The notes under the pieces: generated by a model
Told to the model about the DNA's origin: nothing
The model's database searches: none
What the model saw: the letters and a program-made list of their open reading frames with translations, nothing else
Made by a program: the position numbers and the translations under genes
Source of the DNA: Eremothecium cymbalariae DBVPG#7215
Taxonomy: Eukaryota > Ascomycota > Saccharomycetes > Saccharomycetales > Saccharomycetaceae
Reading direction: 5' to 3'
Length of the DNA stretch: 64,000 nt
Assembly (NCBI RefSeq): GCF_000235365.1
Contig: NC_016449.1
Location: 310,001-374,000, forward strand
In this document: positions 29,106-39,419 of the stretch, piece by piece
How positions within the stretch are numbered: position 1 is the stretch's first letter
How the letters are laid out: each line of letters begins with the position of its first letter

Positions 29106-31196
29106 ATGGCGACTATTGTTTTGCCATCATTTATGTCCCTTATAGTATACTTTATAAGTGCTTATCGTTCGGCCAATAGCAAGTTTGGAATTGTTCAAAG
29201 GTTGCTTAGCAGTCGCTATAACAACACACAGCTTCTTATATTGGGTGGCGTAACTGTTATTTCATATTATATACTGGGTCCTTCAATATCAGGCTGGCTG
29301 TCCCCAGGTAGCGCAGATATGTTCAAGAGTTCCCCAAGGGAGGACAGATATACCACCGGACTAACGAACAGTCGGAACGACTGTTTTGCAAATTCGTCGA
29401 TACAAGCCCTTGCATCGTTGCCTGCGTTGGCAGAATACTTGAACGGCGTTACGGAAGTCGTAAGGAGCACACGTCAGGCTCTGGGCTTATTGGTTCCCAG
29501 GGACGATGCAGCGGATTTCAGCGATCACGGTGGAATGCCCTCGAAAAAGTCGGCGTCGCCGTTTACAGATCCAGCAGCGGTGTCAGCAAACTGTGCAGCT
29601 GCAAATGGCAAGGAGCCCGAAGGGAACCATGTGACTCCGGACTTGCTGTTACCGGATCTTCGCATGCACGAAGCCCTTAGCATTATGATCCACAATCTGC
29701 AACAGCCTGTGAAGAATTACACACAAACCTCGCTGCAGCCATTGTTGCATACTTTGGAACAGATTCACAATGCCAAGATTTCTTCAGGACAAAACGATGC
29801 ACACGAGTTTTCGCAGATCCTCTTTGAGACGCTGGAAAAAGAGCGTCTGGCACTGAAGACATTTCTTGAGAAGCAGCAGCTTTCAGATATACGTATTCCA
29901 GAATTCCCTTTTCAAGGTTCTCTGGCTACTAATCTCATCTGTTTGAGGTGCAACAATTCCTCTAAGGTAAATGTACACCGTTTTACAATGCATTCGTTGC
30001 CTGTGCCCCAGATGTCTAGTGCAAGCTTAAAAGATATGATGTTCGACAACCAAACAGAGACAATTGAGGGTTATTCGTGCATTTCGTGTAGGTTGAGAGC
30101 CATTCTCAACAACGAAAGACAGCGCGATTATCATAATGTCTCACAGGAAGAGCGAGCAAAATTGGATGATCTCGCTAAGCTTCTGCCACGCATTTGCATC
30201 AACGACGACCTACCGGAACCCCTTGAACTTTACGTTAAATCATACCATAAAGATGGCTGCCATATTCCGAGCCTCAAATCCAGAATACTAAAACGTACCG
30301 TTGTAGTTAGTTCTCCAAAAGTCCTTCTACTGCACTTATCTCGTTCTGTTTTTGACGGTGTCACCTACACCAAAAATTCCTGCAATGTACTTTTCCCAGA
30401 AGATCTGATCCTCAACGAACAAGAAATTAAAGAAGACAGATGTATAGCCGTACATTGCGTACGCTACAAGCTCCAAGCAATGATCAAACACACAGGAACT
30501 CATTTCCAAGGTCACTATGAGGTGTTCCGCCACAAACCCGACTTCGTAAAAGACCTGAAGTCCCGCGCAGTCTTCATATCTTCGCCCACCGTCGCCCTTC
30601 CCGTCTGCACATCCTCCTCGACATCCAAAAACGCACTACTGAGTTTTGCAGCCAGTTATAGCACCCCAATAACCGAGGCCATCGACGCAGTAACTACAAC
30701 GAGCCCTGCCGCCGAAACCATCCCCGACACCACGCAATGCAACAACAACAACAACCCTCCACAAAAACCGCCCAGATCCTCAACCCTCAAAAGAATCGCA
30801 CACCTGATGCCCAGCAAACAACAAACCACCCCCTCCAGAACAACAGACTCCAGCAACTCCTCCGAACAAGAAATCCACCCGATACCCTCCAGCGAAGTCT
30901 CCTCCAACCCCGCCGTAGGACAGCCCCACCGCCCATCCTCTGCCTCGTCGAACATGATAAATACTCACTCCGCCACTGCTACTACCTCCACCGACGACAT
31001 CACCGACTGTCCTGCCAGCATCACCGCCCCGGCCCTATCCACCCCCAATCCAACCACCTATAGAAAGATTAAACACGTCTCCACCCACCCCTGGTGGCAT
31101 ATCTCCGACACCCAAGTCGCAGAACGTAAGACCTCCGAACTAGTCGCTGAGACAAAGCATGTCTACATGCTCTACTACCAGCAACTACCACCCTAA
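29106..31196 (+). CDS. UBP16: Ubp16-like membrane-anchored deubiquitinase
   Basis: A 696-residue USP-family protease from ATG 29106; seven more upstream codons are open but lack an ATG. A hydrophobic segment near residues 40-55 (LLILGGVTVISYYILG) is likely a membrane anchor. S. cerevisiae Ubp16 (YPL072W, 499 residues) sits in the mitochondrial outer membrane. The Cys box is SRNDCFANSSIQALAS, and the His box HTGTHFQGHYEV is followed by WWHISDTQV. A zinc-binding CXXC pair is seen at LRCNN and CISCR. It differs from S. cerevisiae by a long Ser/Thr/Pro/Asn-rich insert (about 500-660) before the final W-H-I-S-D block. This segment is very C-rich on the coding strand. Position beside BEM1 and a YPL071C homologue supports UBP16 rather than UBP1. 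Confidence 0.85.
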   Translation: MATIVLPSFMSLIVYFISAYRSANSKFGIVQRLLSSRYNNTQLLILGGVTVISYYILGPSISGWLSPGSADMFKSSPREDRYTTGLTNSRNDCFANSSIQALASLPALAEYLNGVTEVVRSTRQALGLLVPRDDAADFSDHGGMPSKKSASPFTDPAAVSANCAAANGKEPEGNHVTPDLLLPDLRMHEALSIMIHNLQQPVKNYTQTSLQPLLHTLEQIHNAKISSGQNDAHEFSQILFETLEKERLALKTFLEKQQLSDIRIPEFPFQGSLATNLICLRCNNSSKVNVHRFTMHSLPVPQMSSASLKDMMFDNQTETIEGYSCISCRLRAILNNERQRDYHNVSQEERAKLDDLAKLLPRICINDDLPEPLELYVKSYHKDGCHIPSLKSRILKRTVVVSSPKVLLLHLSRSVFDGVTYTKNSCNVLFPEDLILNEQEIKEDRCIAVHCVRYKLQAMIKHTGTHFQGHYEVFRHKPDFVKDLKSRAVFISSPTVALPVCTSSSTSKNALLSFAASYSTPITEAIDAVTTTSPAAETIPDTTQCNNNNNPPQKPPRSSTLKRIAHLMPSKQQTTPSRTTDSSNSSEQEIHPIPSSEVSSNPAVGQPHRPSSASSNMINTHSATATTSTDDITDCPASITAPALSTPNPTTYRKIKHVSTHPWWHISDTQVAERKTSELVAETKHVYMLYYQQLPP

Positions 31197-31452
31197 TCCA
31201 TACACACTTTCTAGCTCTTCTACCTCTCTAGACCCTCTTCAAGCATCTAATCATTGCTCCTTTTGTATATCATCTCGTAGCACGTGACCCCATCGAACCC
31301 TCGACTTCTTCGAATGTCGTCGCACGGCCCCCAAAACGCGTGCTTGGCTGGCAAAGCAGAGCCATTTTGACTGGCATACAAATTTATTAATTTTCCAAAC
31401 AGATCACTCAGCAAAGTAGCATTCTAGGCCAGAATAAGCAAAGAATAGAACG

Positions 31453-33382
31453 ATGTTGAAGGTATGAGAAGTATTTATTTTTGAATATTCTTTGTAATGA
31501 GAGATAATGAGGATGACTTGTGTGGGATAGTTTTTATTTTTTAGGGATTTTTTAGTTGATTGGGATTGGGTTGTTGTGTTTGAAGGTGTTCAAAAGGTCT
31601 AGTATAATATAATAAAATATATTATACTTATTGTCTTTCATTACAAGGTTAGTAGAGAAGAATATATGAGATTTGGATTGAGTGGGGATTTGGGGGAAAT
31701 AATATTTATACTAACGAAAATTGAGGAGTTTTAAACAGGGATTTAAGTTAAAGAAGGAGTCTAGTAGTTTTGCGAAGGGAAGGATTACATCTGCAGATAT
31801 TAGTGGGCCAAGCCAGGAGAAAGGGAACAGTGGGATTTATATGAATCGTCTTAGAAGTCTTTCCAATACGTCTCTTCGGGGCGTGAAGAATAATGGGGGA
31901 GGGGTTTCGCCCTCGAATGAGGTTCCGATTATTTTGAAGGCTTTGTACACGTACCATGCGCAGTCGCCTGGGGAGCTTTCATTTACCAAGGGGGAACTTG
32001 TGCATGTTATAGGGGAGGATGGGGAATGGTTTGAGGTTAGTAGTCCTGATAGTGGGAGGAAAGGGATGGTTCCCAAGAGTTATTTCGAGCCAGTTTCCAG
32101 GAGTCGAGTTGTTTCCACGCAGAGTATTTTGGTTTCGCCTCAGCAGGCGATGCAGTCTGTGAAGGCAGGTTCGCTGTATGCGATTGTGTTGTATGACTTC
32201 AAGGCTGAAAAATCAGATGAGTTGAGTGCTTTTGCTGGGGAAAATCTATTTATCTGTGCGCATCATAATTATGAATGGTTTATAGCGAAGCCGATAGGTC
32301 GGCTAGGGGGGCCAGGGTTAGTTCCTGTTGGGTTTGTGAGTATTATTGATATTAATACTGGATATGCCACGGGCAACAATGTTACAGACGATATTGAATC
32401 TGTAAATTTGCCTACAGTACAGGAGTGGAAGAGTAATATTGCCAAATATAAGGCGAGTAACATTTCCTTGGGGTCTGTAGAGCATCAAGGGCGCACTAAT
32501 TCATCTATGAATCCCACGTCATCTCAGCCACATAAGATATACCCAACAATGATGCAGACTTTTGAACAATTAGTAGTAGTAAATGCTGCTGTAGAATCAT
32601 TCCTTTTGGAAGGTGAAAAGTATTGGTTTCATGTAGTTTGTGATTTAGATGACGGTTCTTCGCACTCCTTGAAGCGTTATTATGAAGATTTCTATGACCT
32701 CCAAGTACAATTATTGGATACTTATCCTGCTGAAGCTGGGAAATTAAGAGATAGTGGTGGACAATGGACGAAGCGAATTATGCCATATATTCCAGGACCG
32801 GTCCCTTACGTTACTGATAGTATTACCAAGAAGAGGAAGGATGATTTGAATATTTACGTCAAGGAATTGATCACATTGCCGCCACACATTTCTCAATCAG
32901 CATTGGTGAACTCGTTATTTGCCATTAAAAACAATGGCTTTGATAGACTGCTACCAAACGAAAACTTCGGCTCAAACTTGGAACGCGATAATGATGACAC
33001 AGTGGCACTAAACAAGCCGAGGATTGGTCTCCAGGAGGAATCTACTCTGACTGGTACTGATCTAAAACGTTATGAGAAAATGGGCGATATGTCGCTGAAC
33101 GACGCGAATATCTCAACCAGACCCACAAGTCTAGCAGCAGCACCCCCTCCAATAAAGCCAACAAAGATAAAGTTTTATTACAAGGATGACATTTTTGCAT
33201 TGCTTTTATCCCCAGATATCACATTGGAGGAGCTAAAGAAGAAAATTGCACCAAGAATCGATTCGGAGAAATTTCAGATCTTTATTAGAGCAGACGATGA
33301 CGTTGCTACAGAAATTATTTCTGATGAACAAGTGATAGGAATTATCCAGGAAAGATTGAAGATCACTGTTTTAGATGCTTAA
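31453..33382 (+). CDS. BEM1: Bem1, polarity scaffold, with a short first exon
   Basis: Exon 1 (31453-31461) codes for MLK only; exon 2 is 31739-33382. The join gives MLKGFKLKKESSSFAKGRIT, closely like the S. cerevisiae Bem1 start. The spliced product is about 550 residues (S. cerevisiae 551). Domains: SH3-1 (about 65-125, ALYTYHAQSPGELSFTKGE), SH3-2 (about 150-215, AIVLYDFKAEKSDELSAF), PX (about 285-405, RYYEDFYDLQVQLLDTYPAE), and a C-terminal PB1 domain (about 480-550, KIKFYYKDDIFALLLSPD). Bem1 links Cdc42, its exchange factor Cdc24 (through PB1) and the PAK Ste20/Cla4 (through SH3-2) at bud and mating sites. S. cerevisiae BEM1 (YBR200W) has no intron, as far as I recall. Without the intron the only in-frame start near 31721 is a TTG. 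Confidence 0.93.
31462..31738 (+). other. BEM1: Spliceosomal intron of BEM1
   Basis: 277 bases with donor GTATGA (rare last base), branch site TACTAAC at 31709-31715 and acceptor CAG at 31736-31738. It is phase 0, after the third codon. Splicing restores a conserved N-terminus. Confidence 0.85.
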
Positions 33383-33735
33383 TAATGAAAAATCAATATT
33401 TCTCTTTCTCTTTTTCCTTATTGATAGATTCAACAAACTTACATGCAATTTATTTCATACACTTCATATACGTTAGTGATGTTCAATTTATCCAACCTTT
33501 TTTTTCTCTTGTTGTTAATTTATGGACTGTTTTACTGTTGAATGCACCTTTTATGTCTGCTCAGATTGCCCTGACAGATACTAACAAACTGACTAACTCT
33601 CATTGAGTTGACACAACTTATCTGACGCTGATATTGTTACCTTAAAATGCTACTAGCTTAATGTTTTACCAGTGTTTTGTAATCTATTATGTAACTATAC
33701 CGATTTTACAATCTAGAATTTTTTTTTGACTTTAG
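33383..33735. other. Convergent 3' region BEM1 / YPL071C-like
   Basis: 353 AT- and T-rich bases between two stops. A 73-codon hydrophobic ORF (33385-33606) starts three bases after the BEM1 stop. Its content follows from the T-richness and it resembles no protein I know. Confidence 0.5.
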
Positions 33736-34218
33736 TTAATCTTCATATTCCATATCGATTTCCATTTCATCAACCTCACTATCGCTCGTATCCATTTCTA
33801 TGTCAGACGCTATTACTGTCGTTTCTGACATCGCCATTTTTTGATGATACCAAAGAAACCAAGAATTGTATAAATATGCACCCCAGTTGACCCATTTCAC
33901 CAGCTGTAGATTACTCCCGTATACACTTTCCCATATAGTGCGATATATCTGTTGCTGCGAAGCGCTCTCATCATCATCATCATCCAAATTCCTCAATAAA
34001 TCCCAAATCTGCCCCTTGATGGCCTGGGGTATCAGCTGGTAATCCAACGAGTTCGATGGATCACTCTCTTTGGCTGGTTCCAGAGCACAATATTTCACTT
34101 TTTTAAGCGGACCATCACTGATTGATAGGTTTTCCAAATCCAATATGAGTTTTTGTCTTTTGTAAATCGTGATATCATTTGGGTCAGAGTGAGGCCTCTT
34201 CATTTTAAACGAGCTCAT
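33736..34218 (-). CDS. YPL071C-like small protein of unknown function
   Basis: A 160-residue hydrophilic protein. It has a basic start, a DITIYKRQKLILDLENLS segment, a D/E-rich stretch (DDDDDES), a central aromatic helix (LVKWVNWGAYLYNSWFLWY) and an acidic C-terminus (EMEIDMEYED). Its position between BEM1/UBP16 and the divergent MUK1 is that of S. cerevisiae YPL071C, an uncharacterised protein of 156 residues. The name rests mainly on synteny and length. KRPHSDP and YKRQK could serve as nuclear localisation signals. No enzyme motif is visible. Confidence 0.7.
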   Translation of the reverse strand: MSSFKMKRPHSDPNDITIYKRQKLILDLENLSISDGPLKKVKYCALEPAKESDPSNSLDYQLIPQAIKGQIWDLLRNLDDDDDESASQQQIYRTIWESVYGSNLQLVKWVNWGAYLYNSWFLWYHQKMAMSETTVIASDIEMDTSDSEVDEMEIDMEYED

Positions 34219-34689
34219 TGATTGAACTGAATACCGCCAATCTTGGCTCTATATAACGTCAATATATTCAATCACTTTAGCCCTGGAGTTCGCAGTTATT
34301 GAAACTCTGTGCGACCAAACTTCCTTGACTGTAGATAATTCTAGAACCGTTTATTGATTTAGTGTCAGGGCTAATAATTCCTTTCTTCTAACAAGCTCCC
34401 TTAGCCATTCAAATTTCTTAGAGACTACCCAATCCAAAGTACATACAGCCTCAACACACTAGTTCGGTTATTATTCCTAATAAACATATCTACTTGGTTT
34501 TGGGTAGTAAGTTCAGCTCAAGGTTGTTAGGCTCCAAACTCCTATGTTCTACGGATCACGCAACGGAATCGGAACAAAAACACCACAGCCTGAAAGAAAG
34601 GAACACAACAGCATAACAGGATACTTGGTTTGATTGAAATACAGGTAGTGTGATAGTGATTTATTGCAAGTATACGTGGTATTGGAGCC
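34219..34689. promoter_or_regulatory. Divergent promoter YPL071C-like / MUK1
   Basis: 471 bases, AT-rich. No binding site stands out strongly, and there is no ORF or RNA gene. Confidence 0.35.
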
Positions 34690-36354
34690 ATGTTTCATAC
34701 CACAGCGATCGGTCATAATATATATGAGACAGAGGAGTCAGCAAAGGGGCAGGAGCAGCCGGGTGTTGTATTAGATGATTCTAGTAGTAGTACATCCATA
34801 ATCTCAAAGCAATCCAGTGGGGTTTCCGGGAACTCAAACAAGGAAGAACTTGAGCGGGAGTTATCTCAGATATCTAGTTTACCTAATGAGTTGACTAAGT
34901 TGGTTGATATATTTATATCTGATTTGAAGCAACCGAAGTATTTGAAGCCTTTATCGATTTTTCTGTTATCTGGGTTATTTCAACAATTCTACAATAAATT
35001 TGATGCTGCATGTTCGCAGTATGTAAACCGCCAAAGCAGTAACGGAGTTTTGAATGCCAGTACGTCAGCTTTGGATAATTTAGGGTTTGGGACTGCCAGA
35101 GAAACGTTGAGTACAGGTTTGAGTGGTATATTAAATAGAAGCAGAAGTGGTAGTGGGCCTTATCACAAAAAGCGTTCATCTTCGTTATTTGGAACTGATT
35201 CACAGAACAATTCTCAGTCTGTTTTGAACCCTGAAGAGATTCAAAGGCACTTGAGAATCCAGGAAACCAATACTCTGAAGATTGATAGATATTTGGATAT
35301 TTGCGAAAGGGATATATTTCAGAAGATTTTGGAGGTGGGCACATCGGTACCGGGTAGTTCTCAGACTTCCGTTCAGAATCGCAAAGCTCAAGTTCTGGAT
35401 TTGTTTCGTAACAGTCCTGAATTCATGGAATATGATACGATATTAACGTTAAAGATCCAGCATTTGAAAGAGCTAGCTGAAAGTGGCAAGTTAGATTTGC
35501 CCGAATTTTTGGGAATGTCCAGGAACTTGGATATTGATTCACAATCCTTAGGTGAACATTTAAAAACACTAGTAGAGGACCGTATGTCCCCTGTAGAGAA
35601 AATGGCTCAATTACTACAGATACATGAAAAAATGACAAGATTGAAAGATGCATCGAGCAATGATGATTATTTGTCATTGTTGCTATACGATATTATATTG
35701 AATCCGGTCAAGATGCTGTACTTGAATATTCAGTTTATTAAACTTTTCAGATTTAACAAGAAGCTTGTTGCAAATGAACAATATGCGCTCACTAATATGA
35801 CTGCAGCAATGTACTTCTTAGAGAATTTGACAATTAATGATCTACCTGATACTGTAAAAAAGCATGCGTCTCCGGATTTCATTTTTGTACTATCAGAAAG
35901 AATTAAATTGCCAGATATTGACTCTGAGGATAAACCAGAGTTACCGCGAACCAATTCTTATAAATTTATGATGGGGTCGACACTAGATAACTCATTGAGA
36001 AATATATTTGGAAAAATCAAATCTTATACACCTCCAACGCCAAACCACACTGTTGCATTAAACTCAGGTAGTCATAACCAGCAATATCCCGAACATACAG
36101 CATCTCAGCTCTCAAATCAAAGCCAAATACAGCAAATTCAAAACCATAGACCGCAGACCCAGCTCCATAATGATGTTCCAAGTAGGAACAATTCACAATC
36201 ATCGTTGAAAGTGGAAGAAATTGTCAAAAGCAGAATAATCATCCCTGAATCATGGAAAAGGTTTAAAGGCCGTGAATTTAAAGATTTGAAGGTCTCTGAG
36301 CTAAGAATGGTATTTGACACCTATCAAAAACTATTAAGGACACTAGAGTCATGA
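34690..36354 (+). CDS. MUK1: Muk1, VPS9-domain guanine exchange factor
   Basis: A 554-residue protein (S. cerevisiae 612). A helical N-terminal bundle leads to the VPS9 domain at about 260-395. The latter has SPVEKMAQLLQIHEKM, the core NDDYLSLLLYDIILNPVKML and YALTNMTAAMYFLENL, which form the Rab-binding groove including the conserved Asp. The tail is Gln/Asn/Ser-rich and disordered. Muk1 activates the Rab5-type GTPases Vps21/Ypt52/Ypt53 on endosomes, partly redundantly with Vps9. The order YPL071C-MUK1-BTS1 is as in S. cerevisiae (YPL069-071). The coding strand is G-rich near the start and C-rich near the end. Confidence 0.92.
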   Translation: MFHTTAIGHNIYETEESAKGQEQPGVVLDDSSSSTSIISKQSSGVSGNSNKEELERELSQISSLPNELTKLVDIFISDLKQPKYLKPLSIFLLSGLFQQFYNKFDAACSQYVNRQSSNGVLNASTSALDNLGFGTARETLSTGLSGILNRSRSGSGPYHKKRSSSLFGTDSQNNSQSVLNPEEIQRHLRIQETNTLKIDRYLDICERDIFQKILEVGTSVPGSSQTSVQNRKAQVLDLFRNSPEFMEYDTILTLKIQHLKELAESGKLDLPEFLGMSRNLDIDSQSLGEHLKTLVEDRMSPVEKMAQLLQIHEKMTRLKDASSNDDYLSLLLYDIILNPVKMLYLNIQFIKLFRFNKKLVANEQYALTNMTAAMYFLENLTINDLPDTVKKHASPDFIFVLSERIKLPDIDSEDKPELPRTNSYKFMMGSTLDNSLRNIFGKIKSYTPPTPNHTVALNSGSHNQQYPEHTASQLSNQSQIQQIQNHRPQTQLHNDVPSRNNSQSSLKVEEIVKSRIIIPESWKRFKGREFKDLKVSELRMVFDTYQKLLRTLES

Positions 36355-36386
36355 CTGCATTATTTCGTCCAATCAGTTACACATAG

Positions 36387-37340
36387 CTAAAGTGAGCTCA
36401 GTTTGTCTACAAAAGCATGAAGATCCTTATCCTCGCGTGGTATATACTTCCTTTTTATTAACTCGCATATTTGGTATATTTTAACTTTGGTATAGTGAAG
36501 GGAGCAACTAACGTTCGATAAGTACTCCACAACCATTACTTTCTCTTCGTCATTATTATGTTGCCGTTTTAATGTCCTACTGAGCAGCTCAAACCCCTTC
36601 GGATCATTTTCCCTGGCATGTTGCAGCCCATGTATTATAGGAAAGGAAAATTTGCCTTCCGTAATATCATCTGCGAATCCCTTGAGTGAGATCATCTTTG
36701 AATCTTTTAAATTCAGGTAGTCGTCTCTAACCTGATATAGCACCCCCAAGATATTAGTCAAAGGCACCAAAGAATATTCCACCTTCCCTTGAAGGCATTC
36801 CATGATCCTTATGGTAAGGCGGAATAACCCTCCGGTTTTATTCATAACCATTTTATAGTAATCTAGTTCCGACGGCACTATAAAATTATCTCTCCAATAA
36901 ATATCCAACCCTTGTCCTCTATGTAGATTCATCATTTCTTCATTGAATATTAATAGAAGCTGAGACAGTACCTCCGGTTTTTGATTCTCAGCTAGCTTTT
37001 GCAACAGCGACATCGACACAAAATACATATAGTTTGCCGTGTTTATAACCATAGGTAACCCAAATACAACATGTGCCGACGGCTTCCCTCGTCTCCAAAT
37101 AGAATTGTCCTCTATATCATCAATAAGTAAACTTGAAACATGCAGAATCCCCACTAGCTGGGATATAATCGATACTTGCTCAGAGGAAAGTTTGTAAAAC
37201 TTATTAAATATTTGTATTAGCTTATTTCGAAAATTCTTACCCGGTTGTAGCGCAAGATGATCATATGGTTGCTTGATGATATATTCTTGACTAGCTGACC
37301 AAAGAACTGGCCGTGCCACGAGGTCTTCGATTAAATCCAT
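36387..37340 (-). CDS. BTS1: Geranylgeranyl diphosphate synthase Bts1
   Basis: 317 residues from ATG 37340 (S. cerevisiae 335). The frame stays open 37 more codons upstream without an ATG. The chosen start, MDLIEDLVARPVLW, aligns with the S. cerevisiae N-terminus. Prenyltransferase motifs: first aspartate-rich motif LLIDDIEDNSIWRRG (about 73-87), INLHRGQGLDIYWRD-like block (MNLHRGQGLDIYWRDN), and second aspartate-rich motif YQVRDDYLNLKD (about 205). It joins isopentenyl to farnesyl diphosphate to make the C20 donor for Rab and Rho prenylation. It is convergent with MUK1, with 32 bases between the stops. Confidence 0.95.
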   Translation of the reverse strand: MDLIEDLVARPVLWSASQEYIIKQPYDHLALQPGKNFRNKLIQIFNKFYKLSSEQVSIISQLVGILHVSSLLIDDIEDNSIWRRGKPSAHVVFGLPMVINTANYMYFVSMSLLQKLAENQKPEVLSQLLLIFNEEMMNLHRGQGLDIYWRDNFIVPSELDYYKMVMNKTGGLFRLTIRIMECLQGKVEYSLVPLTNILGVLYQVRDDYLNLKDSKMISLKGFADDITEGKFSFPIIHGLQHARENDPKGFELLSRTLKRQHNNDEEKVMVVEYLSNVSCSLHYTKVKIYQICELIKRKYIPREDKDLHAFVDKLSSL

Positions 37341-37617
37341 GGCGGTCGATCCTTTGGCTGCTATCCCAGTCACTATTTTCCTCGTGTCTTCACCTTTACT
37401 GCTGGTATTTGTATAAAGACGCAGGCCGTGAGATGCCTCCTTTATCGCCACGTCGAAATTTCATTTTCCGTTAGTGCAAGGAAGCCTATTCACTAAAAGG
37501 ACCCCTTAATGGATTGCAAATAATTACATCCTCGAACCAAAAGGTTGCATGACTAAATCTAGGAGTCCCCAAGTTAAAGAAGCTAATATTTACGATTAGG
37601 CAGGTGTTGGATTGGTA

Positions 37618-38196
37618 ATGGAAGGCGCTTTAGGGATAATTTTAGAAGGACCACTGCCTATTACGAAGTTGTATCTACTTGGCGTGGTAACTTGCACGTT
37701 AGCTGTCAGAACCGGGTTGCTTAATAGATTTCCGCATGATGTAAATTTACTAATTAGGAGACGGCAGTATCACTTGTTAATTTTATCGTTTTTTGATGTT
37801 AAACCAAGGGATTTGGTAATCTCCCTTGTTGATTTGGGTTTTAAGCTGTCGAACCATGAAAGGGTCGTTAACAACTCCAAGAGATACTTGTGGAATTTAC
37901 TTGTATTGTCCACGGTAATTACTCTGTTAGCATACACCATTGACACCAGGATGCCGTCTATGGTTGAAGTATTAAAAATTAATATAGACTACTTCACCAT
38001 GAGGCTGGAGAAAACTTCTGTGCTAGCCTGTTACACACACATATGCCTAATTCTACTAACCAGGGGCTACAAAGGATGCCTGCTTTGTTTTCTACCGGGA
38101 TATATACTTTATTTTGTGGGAGAAGTACTGAATAAAATATATGTGAAAGGCATAACGAGGCATGTTGGCGAGCGGTTTGCACGTCAGAATGGGTAA
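37618..38196 (+). CDS. DER1: Der1-like ERAD membrane protein
   Basis: 192 residues from ATG 37618 (S. cerevisiae Der1 211). It has several hydrophobic segments (about 10-25, 97-112, 140-155, 160-178), LPITKLYLLGVVTCTLAVR at the start and a conserved Derlin-like end, FLPGYILYFVGEVLNKIYVKG. Der1 is an inactive rhomboid-family protein. With Hrd1/Hrd3/Usa1 it thins the ER membrane and moves lumenal misfolded proteins out for degradation. Sequence similarity is moderate, but position between BTS1 (YPL069C) and MCM7 (YBR202W) equals YBR201W. The short length suggests a trimmed loop rather than a truncation. Confidence 0.83.
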   Translation: MEGALGIILEGPLPITKLYLLGVVTCTLAVRTGLLNRFPHDVNLLIRRRQYHLLILSFFDVKPRDLVISLVDLGFKLSNHERVVNNSKRYLWNLLVLSTVITLLAYTIDTRMPSMVEVLKINIDYFTMRLEKTSVLACYTHICLILLTRGYKGCLLCFLPGYILYFVGEVLNKIYVKGITRHVGERFARQNG

Positions 38197-38318
38197 AAAC
38201 TGCATATTTTGACTAATATATAGAGTAAAATAGTACATAAACCAATTATGCGACAAAGATTATCATATACACCGTTAAACGGTCATCTACAGCTGAACTA
38301 ATCGGGATACGCAGAAGA

Positions 38319-39419
38319 TTAGAAAAGCAAAGGAACATCTTTAAATTTATCTCTGGGATTTTCCTGTACCGCGGTGTTAAGAGGTTCATTTAATTTAGAT
38401 ACTGTGTTAACGGCATTGCCTGATGCATCGGGTGAGATAACGTTAGATTGACTCAGTAAGTTATTGGAACTCATAGAACAATATGTCTTCTTATTGGAAT
38501 TTTTGTTCGGCCAATATAATGTAATGTTTCTTTCCTTTGCTAGTAGTTTATTCCATTTGTTGGACAGGAACTGAATATCAGCTTTCCTAGAAGAATGTAC
38601 ATTACCGAGCCCCGTGTTCATCATACCGGTTTTCTTCATATTCCTGGTTACAATCATGTCTGAGATATCCTGAAGATTTATATCATGGATATCCGCCAAA
38701 GCATTAAGCCAGCCTTCATCTGGAGCGCTATGGTTTTCCTCGGCTAACCTGACCAGTTGGCGATCGATATCATTGAGAGAATGCGTTCCATGTTTTTTGA
38801 TATCTGCAATAAGCTTTTCTGGGTCATAGTCATCAGTTGTAACTGCTAGCTCATCTTTAAGCTGGCTTATCTGCTGAATGATATTTCCAATGGCAACCAG
38901 ATCTGTAGGATATGTGAACAACTCGTAACCAGCCGAGTCAGTTATGACTTCCTTAGTGCTGCTATTGTTACTGTTTTTGCCACTGTGGCTAGCGTGACTG
39001 TGGCTACTGTTGGCTACACTACCATCAAACTTGCTTGCTTGTTCGTTGCGTGATTGTGTTAAATCCTGAATAATTCTGTCTAGCTCAGAAACTTTGATTT
39101 TGCTTAATCCCGCAAACCGAAACGTTGGCTCAGTCCTTTTACAATGGTATTTTGGACGGGGAAACTTTGCCAAAACCGCATCATGAAAATTAACTTTGTT
39201 TATCAGGTTCGAGGCCCCGCCTACTTGTAATTTCTTGGTATTACGGTTATGTGTCTTGAACTGTTGCTGCTGCTGTAACGAAGATTGCTGAATCACTGTC
39301 GTGGGCGGCGATCGTGAAGGCGACAACCGAAACGAATCGTCCTCTGATGAAGCATTATATTTCGACACACTGGTGTCCGTATTAGCCCTTTTTAACCTAG
39401 TACTTCTTCTAAGCTCCAT
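38319..39419 (-). CDS. YPL068C-position nuclear protein of unknown function
   Basis: 366 residues from ATG 39419, beginning MELRRSTRLKRANTD. The frame is open for 94 more codons, back to an ATG at 39701. That stretch is hydrophobic and looks non-coding, so the inner start is preferred. Ser/Gln-rich disordered parts surround a helical middle (ELDRIIQDLTQSRNEQ, IQQISQLKDELAVTTDDYD). A later conserved-looking block reads SSRKADIQFLSNKWNKLLAK. The RRSTRLKR start suggests nuclear import or DNA contact. It sits where S. cerevisiae has YPL068C (nuclear, uncharacterised), but I cannot confirm homology from memory. I do not recognise a fold. Confidence 0.6.
   Translation of the reverse strand: MELRRSTRLKRANTDTSVSKYNASSEDDSFRLSPSRSPPTTVIQQSSLQQQQQFKTHNRNTKKLQVGGASNLINKVNFHDAVLAKFPRPKYHCKRTEPTFRFAGLSKIKVSELDRIIQDLTQSRNEQASKFDGSVANSSHSHASHSGKNSNNSSTKEVITDSAGYELFTYPTDLVAIGNIIQQISQLKDELAVTTDDYDPEKLIADIKKHGTHSLNDIDRQLVRLAEENHSAPDEGWLNALADIHDINLQDISDMIVTRNMKKTGMMNTGLGNVHSSRKADIQFLSNKWNKLLAKERNITLYWPNKNSNKKTYCSMSSNNLLSQSNVISPDASGNAVNTVSKLNEPLNTAVQENPRDKFKDVPLLF

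Noticed and set aside
33385..33606. Hydrophobic 73-codon ORF after BEM1
   Set aside because: It lies in a T-rich 3' flank three bases after the BEM1 stop, with Phe/Leu/Ile-rich content expected from T-rich DNA.
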